The notes below the pieces were generated by a model. It was not told where the DNA came from. It saw nothing but the letters and a program-made list of their open reading frames with translations, and made no database searches. A DNA stretch of 45,274 nt from Ruminococcaceae bacterium YRB3002 (GTDB taxonomy: Bacteria; Bacillota; Clostridia; Saccharofermentanales; Saccharofermentanaceae), in contig FMTG01000020.1 in assembly GCA_900099715.1 (NCBI GenBank), positions 1 through 45,274 on the forward strand. The letters are read 5' to 3'. Positions 17,261-24,703 of the stretch are shown here, in pieces (within the stretch, counting starts at the first letter, position 1; each line of letters starts with the position of its first letter). The position numbers were made by a program, and so were the translations under genes.

Positions 17261-18766
17261 TTATGCGAAGGGATTCTCAGTCTTATACAGAACGCCTGCC
17301 GGTCTGTTGTAATCGATCTCGTCAACCTCGACGCCGATCATCTTGAACACCTCATACATGAGCTTGCCGTAATGACCGAATGCGATGGCTGCGTGGTGAG
17401 GATAGTTTTTCTCCACCAGAACATGTCTGTAGAACCTGCCCATCTCGGGTACCGCGAAAATCCCGATGCCGCCGAAAGACCTTGTCTTAACCGGCAGGAT
17501 CTCACCCTCAGCAATGTAAGCACGGAGCTTGGCATCTGATGTTGACTGGATCCTGTAAACAGTTGCCTGGCCTGCAGCGAGGTCGCCCTCGAGAGTACCA
17601 TTTGTAACTTCCTCAGGCAGAGTCCTTGCCATGATCTTCTGATATTTCATCTCGCAGGAAGAGAGCTTTGTGGATGCGGTATTGCCGCAGTGGAATCCCA
17701 TGAAAGTATCCGTCAGCTTGTAGTCATAGGAGAACCTGCCCTTGATCTCGCTGTTGTACATATCCTTGGGAACGGAGTTGTTGATGTCAAGGAGAGTAAC
17801 AACGTCATTGCTGATAACGCTTCCGATGTACTCACTGAGTGCTCCGTAGATATCTACCTCACAGGATACGGGAATGCCTCTCTTTGCCAGACGGCTGTTG
17901 ACGAAGCAGGGAACGAATCCGAACTGTGTCTGGAAAGCGGGCCAGCACTTGCCTGCGATCGTAACATACTTGCGGCTGCCCTTATGAGCCTCTACCCAGT
18001 CGAGAAGTGTCAGTTCGTACTGAGCAAGCTTGCTGAGGATCTCAGGCTTCTTGTTGCCTGCACCGAGTTCTGCTGCCATGTCGTCAACGACTGCAGGAAT
18101 ACGGGCATCGCCTGCGTGCTTATTGAAAGCCTCGAACAGATCGAGCTCGGAATTCTCTTCGATCTCAACGCCGATATTGTAGAGCTGCTTGATAGGAGCA
18201 TTGCACGCAAGGAAATCCTGGGGACGCGGTCCGAAGCCAATGATCTTCAGGCTGTTCAGAGCACACATGGTCTTGGCGATCGTGTGGAAATCAGCGATCA
18301 TGGCTGCACAGTCCTCAGCATCACCGACAGGATACTCGGGAATATATGCTTTGAGATTTCTCAGCTTCAGGTTATAGCTTGCGTTGAGCATGCCGCAGTA
18401 AGCGTCTCCCCTGTCGTCCAGAAGCTTATCGCCTGCTTCCTCAGCGGCAGCGACCACCATGCAGGGCCCGTCGAAATACTTGACCAGAAGTGTCTCAGGA
18501 GTCTCAGGTCCGAAATTACCAAGATACACAACAAGAGCATCGCAGCCTGCTGCATTGACATCATCAAGAGCCTTCAGCATATCATTCTCATTCTCGACCG
18601 TAACCTTGCACTCGTAGATAGCGCCGTACTTAGCCTGGTAAGCGGCAACAAGTGCGGCTCTTCTGCTCTCTGATAAGCTCATCGGGAAACAGTCGCGGCT
18701 TACAGCGATGATACCCAGTTTGATCTCCGGCATGTTCTCTGAGAAAGTCTTTGCGATACTTGTCAT
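17261..18766 (-). CDS. L-fucose/L-arabinose isomerase family protein
   Basis: A 501-residue protein that begins with KLGIIAVSRDCFPMSLSESRR. Its length and repeated Rossmann-like segments fit the fucose/arabinose isomerase superfamily, whose members interconvert aldoses and ketoses with a divalent metal. I could not assign individual metal ligands with confidence. It is co-transcribed with the kinase downstream. The sugar may be an aldopentose or a deoxyhexose. The ribosome binding site AGGAGG precedes the ATG, and the operator-like dyad at 18794-18820 suggests repressor control by sugar. Confidence 0.75.
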   Translation of the reverse strand: MTSIAKTFSENMPEIKLGIIAVSRDCFPMSLSESRRAALVAAYQAKYGAIYECKVTVENENDMLKALDDVNAAGCDALVVYLGNFGPETPETLLVKYFDGPCMVVAAAEEAGDKLLDDRGDAYCGMLNASYNLKLRNLKAYIPEYPVGDAEDCAAMIADFHTIAKTMCALNSLKIIGFGPRPQDFLACNAPIKQLYNIGVEIEENSELDLFEAFNKHAGDARIPAVVDDMAAELGAGNKKPEILSKLAQYELTLLDWVEAHKGSRKYVTIAGKCWPAFQTQFGFVPCFVNSRLAKRGIPVSCEVDIYGALSEYIGSVISNDVVTLLDINNSVPKDMYNSEIKGRFSYDYKLTDTFMGFHCGNTASTKLSSCEMKYQKIMARTLPEEVTNGTLEGDLAAGQATVYRIQSTSDAKLRAYIAEGEILPVKTRSFGGIGIFAVPEMGRFYRHVLVEKNYPHHAAIAFGHYGKLMYEVFKMIGVEVDEIDYNRPAGVLYKTENPFA

Positions 18767-18793
18767 GTTGATGTCCTCCTGTCGGGAAATAAT

Positions 18794-18820
18794 GTAGTTT
18801 ACCTGTTAATTATAAACTAC
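18794..18820 (-). promoter_or_regulatory. Dyad operator overlapping the isomerase -10 box
   Basis: Perfect 8-base arms GTAGTTTA (18794-18801) and TAAACTAC (18813-18820) flank an 11-base spacer. On the minus strand a TATAAT -10 box overlaps the upstream arm. A repressor bound here would block the promoter. The -35 box is weak. Confidence 0.65.
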
Positions 18821-18879
18821 GACAGGTTGACAGTCTTGTTCAATATCTTTAGATGGATACAAGATTTTTACTGATTTTT

Positions 18880-18906
18880 GTGAAAAAGGAACCGTCCCCA
18901 TTTCAC
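18880..18906. repeat. Half-copy of the GTGAAATGGGGACGG element
   Basis: On the minus strand it reads GTGAAATGGGGACGGTTC followed by CTTTTTCAC. The SGNH gene stop TGA at 18903-18905 is part of it. Confidence 0.75.
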
Positions 18907-19517
18907 ATCGCTGCGGCAACCGCTTCTGCGAACAGCCTGTGACCTTCAGCATCCAGATGTTCATCATCAACAGGGCTTGGCGATACAAAGTCTGATGATG
19001 CCAGGAACAGTGTTCCCCTTCTATGGGCGATACCGCTGTAAACATATTTCAATTCTCTGCTTATGCGGATCGACTCTGTTCCAAACTCGGGATCTTTCTC
19101 CGGAAGAAAGACATCATCACCGAGATATAACGGAGATACCAGAAGGATCTGTGACGGGTTCACATACTTCTCCAGGATATCCAGGCACAATTCTATCCCA
19201 CGGCCGATCGTGTAGGCTGAGGCGCCATAGACGGACTTGCAGTCGTTGGTACCCAGCATCAGAATCGCACGGTCTATCGGGGAGTGGCTTTCGAGAATGC
19301 CGGGAAGGGTTGATACGCCGCGTCTCCCCGGCCTTAATGCATCCTCGAATACAGTAGTCCTTCCGCAAAGTCCTTCTTCAAGGACACGCCAGTCGCTGCC
19401 GATGAGCTCCTGAAGGATCCCTGTCCATCTGGTTTCCCAGGGAAACCTTTCTGCCGGTCTTGATCCGGGAACGAGTCCCCATGTATTGGAATCTCCGTAT
19501 GTAAGTAGTGTTCTCAT
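18903..19517 (-). CDS. SGNH/GDSL-family hydrolase
   Basis: A 204-residue esterase-type protein. Block I is YGDSNTWG (catalytic Ser in GDSN), block III is LMLGTNDCK, and block V is DDEHLDAEGH with the catalytic Asp and His. The fold hydrolyses esters, often acetyl groups on sugars. There is no signal peptide, so it probably acts in the cytoplasm. Start at 19517 (MRTLLTYGDSN) is favoured; a TTG at 19526 is possible. Both ends are bounded by GTGAAATGGGGACGG-type repeats, and its stop codon lies inside one of them. Confidence 0.85.
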   Translation of the reverse strand: MRTLLTYGDSNTWGLVPGSRPAERFPWETRWTGILQELIGSDWRVLEEGLCGRTTVFEDALRPGRRGVSTLPGILESHSPIDRAILMLGTNDCKSVYGASAYTIGRGIELCLDILEKYVNPSQILLVSPLYLGDDVFLPEKDPEFGTESIRISRELKYVYSGIAHRRGTLFLASSDFVSPSPVDDEHLDAEGHRLFAEAVAAAM

Positions 19518-19539
19518 ATGATCCAAGAATGTGAAATTT

Positions 19540-19603
19540 GTGAAATTGGGACGGTTCCTTTTTCACCAAAATGATGAAAAAGGAACCGTCCCCAATTCAT
19601 CAC
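19540..19603. repeat. Long palindrome, TTCCTTTTTCA variant
   Basis: GTGAAATTGGGACGGTTC and its near-perfect complement are joined through a second stem, CTTTTTCA/TGAAAAAG, around a loop of about 10 bases. It lies between the AhpD-like gene and the SGNH gene and overlaps the AhpD-like stop. It could act as a 3' hairpin for the metQ-adh-ahpD transcript. Confidence 0.8.
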
Positions 19604-20154
19604 TTAATGTCTGCGCGCCAGGTAGCGGGCTTGAACTCGTCGATCAGGGGCAGGAGTCTCTGGTCAACGTCGATCTTGAATACCGCATTGAAGTTGTTGG
19701 TAGCGATCATCTGACCTGCGAAGCCGACGATGACAACCAGTTCCTGATCGTTGAAAAACTTGCGGAGCTGCTCAAACAGTTCGTCCGATACTGCAGTGGG
19801 ATCCTTGACGATGGACTCAGCGAGTCTTGCAAGAAGAGCTTCTTTCTCATCGTATACGAGGTTAGCGGGATCAAGGCCCAGACCCTTTACATCACTGATG
19901 AAGAAGAGTGAGCACAACTGGCACGAATTTGTCGTGGAGATCTTGTGTGCATAGAGGATCGCGTCTTTCTCGCCGATGACCTCAACCAGCCTCTTCCAGG
20001 ATGTGTACCATGCCATGTAGGCATCGTATGTGGCCGCATCATTGAGAAGGCCTTTCTTCATGTTGGTTACTGCATTGCGTCCTGCGAGCTCATCATAACG
20101 CTCACGCTCTGCACCTGTTGCTTCGTTCTGTTCTACAAGTTTGATCCTTGCCAT
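19600..20154 (-). CDS. Carboxymuconolactone decarboxylase/AhpD-like protein
   Basis: A 184-residue all-helical protein. The motif SCQLCSLFF has the CxxC of AhpD-type peroxidases in the usual position after a helix beginning YAHKIST. The expected ExxxxxxCxxC-H proton relay is incomplete: the downstream His is replaced by Phe, so peroxidase activity is uncertain. It begins 15 bases after the alcohol dehydrogenase stop with AAGGAGA as ribosome binding site. It is the third gene of the metQ operon. Confidence 0.75.
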   Translation of the reverse strand: MARIKLVEQNEATGAERERYDELAGRNAVTNMKKGLLNDAATYDAYMAWYTSWKRLVEVIGEKDAILYAHKISTTNSCQLCSLFFISDVKGLGLDPANLVYDEKEALLARLAESIVKDPTAVSDELFEQLRKFFNDQELVVIVGFAGQMIATNNFNAVFKIDVDQRLLPLIDEFKPATWRADIK

Positions 20155-20169
20155 ATTCTTATTCTCCTT

Positions 20170-21330
20170 TTACTTTGCAATATTCAGTATCTCTGTTATC
20201 CTGGCCGCATCCAGCGGGACGTAATGACCCACATTGCCGCCGGCCGTAGCTCTTTTTGCCATTCTGCCGAAGTCAGAGTCTCCGATCCCGAGTTCCGACA
20301 GATGTGTCCTGAGGCCGAGTTTGCGGAAGAATCTCTCCAGTTCCTCAGCCAGCAGAAGCGCTCTTTCCCGCTCATCGAAATCGTACGCATCCGCTCCGAA
20401 TACCCTGCTCATCAGAAGCGCCGGCCTCCATGGCTTCACATCTGCCATGTACTTCACCCACGCCACCAGAACGACTGCCATTCCCTCACCGTGTGTGATG
20501 TTGTACTGGGCTGACAGCTCGTGCTCTATGCGGTGCGAACCCCAGTCGGCTCTTCTTCCCGCGTCGAGAAAGTTATTGTGCGCCACAACCGCAAGCCACG
20601 ATATCTCTGCACGTGCGTTGATGTCCCTGGGGTTTGCAAGAAGCTTCTCCGCATTCACCAGCAGCGCCCTGATCGCACCCTCGATGAGATAGTCGGTTGT
20701 ATCGGAGAACCTCTCGTCGGAGAAGTAGCGCTCCAGCAGATGAGCCAGAACATCCGCTACTCCGACCGAGGTCTGATACGCGGGAAGATTGATCGTGTAA
20801 CGCGGGTTCATTATGGCGAATCCCGGGATGATCCTGTCGTCTTCGAACCCTTTCTTCCACTCTCCGTTCGAGAGGATCGCTGCATTCGATGTCTCCGATC
20901 CGCTCGACGCCGTCGTGGCGATCACGCCGATGTTGAGGACGCTCTCAGGCACTACACCCTTCTCGAAAAAGTCCCACACATCTCCATCGTAAGGAATCCC
21001 GAGCGCTACCGCCTTGGCCGTGTCGATGGAGCTGCCTCCACCGACCGCCAGAACGAAATCCACACCGTCTTCCTTTCCCTTTGCCACGAGCTTTCTTACA
21101 AGGTTGATATCCGGATTCGGCACTACATCGCCGCTGGCACTGAACCTGATCCCCAGCCTGGAGACCGCATCCGTGATGACATCATATATTCCGAGATCCT
21201 TCACGAATTCGCCGCTGTACACCAGAAGAAGTGATGTCACATGGTGCTGTTCCAGAAGTTCTGCAAGTTTCTGCTCACTTCCCTCACCGAAAACGATTCG
21301 CGCGGGGTTGTAGTATTCAAATCCGATCAT
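20170..21330 (-). CDS. Iron-containing alcohol dehydrogenase
   Basis: A 386-residue group III dehydrogenase. The N-terminal domain has FGEGSEQKLAELL and the NAD(P)-binding GGGSSIDTAKAV. The C-terminal domain carries metal-ligand positions in DVLAHLLERYF and RIEHELSAQYNITHGEGMA. The closest functional group is butanol-dehydrogenase-like (YqhD/BdhA type), reducing aldehydes with NAD(P)H. It begins 12 bases after the metQ stop with GGAG, so it is in the same transcript and probably under the same cysteine control. Confidence 0.9.
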   Translation of the reverse strand: MIGFEYYNPARIVFGEGSEQKLAELLEQHHVTSLLLVYSGEFVKDLGIYDVITDAVSRLGIRFSASGDVVPNPDINLVRKLVAKGKEDGVDFVLAVGGGSSIDTAKAVALGIPYDGDVWDFFEKGVVPESVLNIGVIATTASSGSETSNAAILSNGEWKKGFEDDRIIPGFAIMNPRYTINLPAYQTSVGVADVLAHLLERYFSDERFSDTTDYLIEGAIRALLVNAEKLLANPRDINARAEISWLAVVAHNNFLDAGRRADWGSHRIEHELSAQYNITHGEGMAVVLVAWVKYMADVKPWRPALLMSRVFGADAYDFDERERALLLAEELERFFRKLGLRTHLSELGIGDSDFGRMAKRATAGGNVGHYVPLDAARITEILNIAK

Positions 21331-21342
21331 CTTCGTTACTCC

Positions 21343-22170
21343 TTAGTTAAGAGGTACAACAGCTCCGTCATATGTGCTGTTAATGAAATCCTTGACTTCC
21401 TGTCCCTGGAGCACTTCGAGAAGTGTCTTGAGTGCGGGATCATTCGCCTTGTCAGGTGATGTTGCGATGATGTTGCCGTATGTCTGTGCTGCAAGACCGT
21501 CGTTAGCCTCTACTGCCAGTGCCTGGCTTACGTGGAGACCACCCTCGATTGCATAGTTGCCGTTGATGACTGCAACATCTACATCAGGAAGAGCTGCGAC
21601 TAGCTGTTCCGGTGCAAGTTCCTTGAACTGAATGTTCTTGGGATTATCGATAATATCTTCAACTGTTGCATTGATTCCTGCATCATCCTTCAGTGTGAGG
21701 ATACCCTCCTGCTGCAGGAGAAGAAGTGCTCTTGCCTCGTTTGTTACGTTGTTGGGAACTGCGACTACCGCCTCGTCAGGAAGCTGGCTGAGATCAGTTA
21801 CTCTTCCAGCATAGATGCCAAACGGTTCGTAGTGAACAGCGCCGATGGATACGAGGTCTGAACCGTTCTCCTTATTGAACTGCTCAAGATAAGGAACGTG
21901 CTGGAAATAGTTTGCATCAAGGCTTCCCTCGATAACGCCGGTATTAGGTGTGACTGAATCCTCGAGCTTAACGATCTCAAGTGTAATGCCTTTCTCCGCG
22001 AGGATCGGCTTGGCGATCTCGAGGATCTCGGAGTGGGGTGTGATGTTAGCGCCTACTCTGATAACTGATGAATCTGATGCATTGTTTACGTTTGCGCATG
22101 CAGCAAGTGATGCTCCGATGGATAATGTAAGTGCAACTGCTGCGATCTTTCTGATAAATTTAGTGTTCAT
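21343..22170 (-). CDS. metQ: MetQ/NlpA-family substrate-binding lipoprotein
   Basis: A 275-residue lipoprotein with signal peptide and lipobox SLAAC (C25). The mature part has IRVGANITPHSEILEIAKP and DANYFQHVPYLEQFN, diagnostic of MetQ receptors for methionine or related sulfur amino acids. It is the cognate receptor for MetN/MetI at 23050-24703, but is expressed from its own promoter. That promoter has the Rrf2-type palindrome and a leader with the peptide and terminator described separately. AAGGAGA precedes the ATG. Confidence 0.93.
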   Translation of the reverse strand: MNTKFIRKIAAVALTLSIGASLAACANVNNASDSSVIRVGANITPHSEILEIAKPILAEKGITLEIVKLEDSVTPNTGVIEGSLDANYFQHVPYLEQFNKENGSDLVSIGAVHYEPFGIYAGRVTDLSQLPDEAVVAVPNNVTNEARALLLLQQEGILTLKDDAGINATVEDIIDNPKNIQFKELAPEQLVAALPDVDVAVINGNYAIEGGLHVSQALAVEANDGLAAQTYGNIIATSPDKANDPALKTLLEVLQGQEVKDFINSTYDGAVVPLN

Positions 22171-22289
22171 AGGTTTAATCTCCTTTAGTGTTTAGTTTTT
22201 TGTAGTTTGTTTTTGTAGTGTTTTGCTTAAGATTTTTTAGCTATTGCGTTTTTGTGTTTTGTCTTTGGTTTAATTTGTGTTTTTCAAAT

Positions 22290-22321
22290 AAAAAACCCGG
22301 GCTTATGGATCAAGCTCCCGG
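22290..22321 (-). terminator. Terminator in the metQ leader (attenuator)
   Basis: CCCGGG (22316-22321 and 22296-22301 on the plus strand; self-complementary) with an inner CTT/AAG extension forms the stem, followed by TTTTTT on the minus strand. The 10 bases at 22315-22324, which include the 5' arm, are the perfect complement of leader bases 22412-22421, an alternative antiterminator pairing. Confidence 0.85.
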
Positions 22322-22351
22322 GCATGTGGCTGGTCAACCGCGTTTATTTGA

Positions 22352-22474
22352 TCAACATCGCGTTGAACCCTGACGGGCAGACATCCAGACTGCCGCATCG
22401 GCCATATCGATTGCCCGGGAGACAGGCATTCGACAGCACATCATGCTCATTGTTCTTAAAGATATTCTCAACAT
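22352..22474 (-). CDS. Leader peptide of metQ with MCCRM motif
   Basis: A 40-codon frame that starts at 22474, 8 bases after AGGAGG, and ends with TGT TGA. The peptide begins MLRISLRTMSMMCCRMPV and ends in Cys. Tandem Cys codons 13-14 (22433-22438) are followed 11 bases later by CTCCCGGGCA, which can pair with the terminator arm. The mccB leader has an unrelated overall sequence but the same MCCRM core and a Cys end. A ribosome slowed at these codons for lack of charged tRNA-Cys would free the antiterminator. This role is inferred. Confidence 0.75.
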   Translation of the reverse strand: MLRISLRTMSMMCCRMPVSRAIDMADAAVWMSARQGSTRC

Positions 22475-22506
22475 CTCTCAGGCCTCCTTTCGGTTTCAAT
22501 GGTGCT

Positions 22507-22539
22507 AATATATCACCTATATCCTACCTTGTCAATAGG
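22507..22539 (-). promoter_or_regulatory. metQ promoter with Rrf2-type operator
   Basis: TTGACA (22530-22535) and TATATT (22507-22512) are separated by 17 bases. The -35 box is inside the palindrome CCTA-N9-TAGG (22523-22539), also present at the mccB and iscS promoters. Confidence 0.8.
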
Positions 22540-22648
22540 TTTTATATGCTTTTCTAAAAAATGTGAAATGGGGACGGTTCTGAAGTGTCACATTTTTAGA
22601 TGTCCGTCGAGTTGACCTTTCACCCATTTTAGTGTGTGAACGCATGAC

Positions 22649-22771
22649 GAAATTCCCTTTTTTACGTTTGAAACGGTTGTTTAAGGGTATAGTTGAGGGT
22701 ATTTTGTTGATAATACCCCGTTTTACGTTTGAAATGATGTTTTGAGGGTACGGGTGCGGGTATTATTGTTG
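22649..22771. repeat. Word block A (GGGTAT/ATACCC)
   Basis: Six word positions (about 22652, 22684, 22695, 22712, 22744, 22755) alternate ATWCCC and GGGTAT in the order W', W, W, W', W, W. The constant part TTTTACGTTTGAAA follows each W'. Spacing matches block B to within two bases. Confidence 0.75.
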
Positions 22772-22821
22772 TCCGGCAGTTTGGGTAAATGACACTTGCC
22801 ACTCGGGGAGTGACTAAGGCT

Positions 22822-22946
22822 CAGATTCCACTATTTTGATTTGAAATGCCCCTAAAGTGGAACGGATGATGGAATTTTGTTAATAATTCCACTTTTTTGA
22901 TTTGAAAGCGTCTTTTAATGGAACGGTTAGTGGAATTTTTATTGTG
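22822..22946. repeat. Word block B (GTGGAAT/ATTCCAC)
   Basis: The same layout as block A with the word changed to ATTCCAC/GTGGAAT (about 22825, 22856, 22868, 22885, 22918, 22929). TTTTGATTTGAAA follows each W'. The words vary together, so each block keeps its own inverted pairing. Confidence 0.75.
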
Positions 22947-23049
22947 GGAGACCTGTCCCCCCTGTCACATGTAAAACATGGTAAACAGCAGTTCAGTTGT
23001 CACATTTTCGGGGAAAATGTGACAACTGAGAACCGTCCCCATTTCACAT

Positions 23050-23700
23050 TCACTTTCTCTTCTTCTTTGCCAGGAGCGTTCCAACCTCCTGGATGACCAT
23101 AACCATGATCACCAGCAGCGTAACCGTCGTCCACATTACGTCGCTCTGGTAACGGTAGTAACCATACTGCAAAGCGATGGCTCCGAGACCGCCGCCTCCG
23201 ATGACGCCGGCCATTGCCGAATAACCGAGAACTGTTGCCACGTTTATCGCACCGCCATGGATGAGCGAGGGTGTCGCTTCAGGCAGGATAAAATGAAGTA
23301 CAGTGTACAGCGGGGATGCGCCCATGGATGTTGCTGCTTCTATTATGCCGGGCTGCACCTCGCAGAGTGACGACTCGACCATTCTCGCCACGATCGGGAT
23401 GGCACCCACCGTCAGGGGAACTATCGATGCTACTGTTCCAATGGACGATCCTGTGACAAGACGCGTAAACGGTATCAGCAGAACAAGCAGGATCAGGAAC
23501 GGCAGTGACCTCATGACATTGACGATGGTGCCGAACACGATATTTACGGCACGGTTCTCAAGCAGACGTCCGCGTGATGTTACATAGAGCAGCACGCCCA
23601 GCGGCAGACCTACAACGTATGAGAACAGCGATGCGAAGAAAGTCATGATTAGCGTCTCCCAGACACCGCTTATTATTGTATTTATTATGTAATCACTCAT
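23050..23700 (-). CDS. metI: Methionine-type ABC transporter permease
   Basis: A 216-residue permease with five or six membrane segments. VWETLIMTFFASLFSYVVGLPLGVLL and the EAA loop IIEAATSMGASPLYTVLHFILPEA are MetI signatures. Its start overlaps the metN stop by 8 bases. It is the last gene of the mccB-mccA-metN-metI operon. The stop codon is immediately followed by the 485-base composite repeat. Confidence 0.93.
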   Translation of the reverse strand: MSDYIINTIISGVWETLIMTFFASLFSYVVGLPLGVLLYVTSRGRLLENRAVNIVFGTIVNVMRSLPFLILLVLLIPFTRLVTGSSIGTVASIVPLTVGAIPIVARMVESSLCEVQPGIIEAATSMGASPLYTVLHFILPEATPSLIHGGAINVATVLGYSAMAGVIGGGGLGAIALQYGYYRYQSDVMWTTVTLLVIMVMVIQEVGTLLAKKKRK

Positions 23701-24703
23701 ATGTATTTACCTCCGATACGGCGAGCCCGCCCGCCTTAAAGAAATCCACAACCGCCTTCTGGTCCGCGGGGTCAGCCGGGAGTTCCAGTACCATCTGTCC
23801 GTAGCCGATGCCGCCGACGCTCCTGGTGTTGGCACTCAGGATATTTACCTTGAGTCCGGTCTGTTCGACAAGGTTCGCTATGAAGGGCTCGCTGGCGCGA
23901 AGACCGTCGAAGACTATCCTGATAAGCTTGCCGTCAGGCGACGACGGATCGAAAGGATTGCTCGGGAACACAAGTTTCTTTGCCGCTTTGGAACGGGGGT
24001 TACTGAACACATCCTTAACATCGCCAACCTCGGCCAGATTGCCCTCGTCGATGATCGCCACGCGGTCACAGATCTTCTCCACGACACTCATTTCGTGAGT
24101 GATGATTATTATCGTCAGTTTGCGTTCCTCGTTTATGACCTTGAGCAGATCCAGGATCTCGCCTGTGATCTTCGGATCGAGAGCGCTGGTGGCCTCGTCG
24201 CAGAGGAGCACCTTGGGATCAGCTGCGAGTGCGCGGGCTATGGCGACCCTCTGTTTCTGGCCGCCTGACAGCCTCGTCGGATACTCGTTTTCTTTCGCCT
24301 CAAGACCTACGACCTTGAGCATCTCCCTGGCCTTGTCGCGTCTCTCGCGGCGCGGCACGCCGGCGATTCGGAGCGGCTGTTCGATATTCTCGATGACCGT
24401 CCTCTGATTGAGGAGATTAAAGCTCTGGAAGATCATTGATATATCGTGCCTCACCTCGCGCAGTTCTTTCTGCTTCAGTTCAGCAAGGTCCCTTCCGTAG
24501 AACTCAACCTTGCCTGAACTCACTTCCTCCAGACGGTTCAGCGTTCTTACCAGAGTTGATTTGCCGGCACCGCTCATACCGATAATTCCGAAGATCTCGC
24601 CTTCCCTGACCTCCAGGCTAACGTCTTTAAGGGCTTCGAATTCCTTGCCGTCATTTCGATATGTCTTATAGACGTTTGTCAATGTATAAACATTCTCACT
24701 CAT
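23693..24703 (-). CDS. metN: Methionine-type ABC transporter ATPase
   Basis: A 336-residue ATPase. Walker A GMSGAGKST, signature LSGGQKQRVAIARA, Walker B VLLCDEATSALD and switch His in IITHEMSVV are all intact. The C-terminal 90 residues form the NIL (ACT-like) domain that binds methionine and inhibits transport in the MetN family (FIANLVEQTGLKVNILSAN). The start codon shares its A with the mccA stop (TGATG). Placement behind two transsulfuration genes suggests import of methionine, homocysteine or a similar sulfur source for cysteine synthesis. Confidence 0.93.
   Translation of the reverse strand: MSENVYTLTNVYKTYRNDGKEFEALKDVSLEVREGEIFGIIGMSGAGKSTLVRTLNRLEEVSSGKVEFYGRDLAELKQKELREVRHDISMIFQSFNLLNQRTVIENIEQPLRIAGVPRRERRDKAREMLKVVGLEAKENEYPTRLSGGQKQRVAIARALAADPKVLLCDEATSALDPKITGEILDLLKVINEERKLTIIIITHEMSVVEKICDRVAIIDEGNLAEVGDVKDVFSNPRSKAAKKLVFPSNPFDPSSPDGKLIRIVFDGLRASEPFIANLVEQTGLKVNILSANTRSVGGIGYGQMVLELPADPADQKAVVDFFKAGGLAVSEVNTYE

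Larger units (their letters stand above)
22563..23047. repeat. 485-base composite element with constant ends
   Basis: It begins GTGAAATGGGGACGGTTC and ends with its complement preceded by the GTTGTCACATTTTC hairpin. The interior contains two scaffold blocks (22649-22771, 22822-22946) and the motif GACCTGTCCCCCCTGTCAC. It lies just after the metI stop codon, between the metI and metQ transcription units. No gene is seen in 22540-23049. Confidence 0.75.

Noticed and set aside
22200-22500. SAM riboswitch or T-box upstream of metQ and mccB
   Set aside because: I could not find SAM-I or SAM-II core motifs or the T-box sequence AGGGTGGNACCGCG in either leader; the leader-peptide model explains the sequence better.
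22902-23096. Short proteins with peptides such as NVTTENRPHFT
   Set aside because: These frames (also at 7452-7757 and 27154-27378) are simply translations of the palindromic repeat and lack ribosome binding sites.
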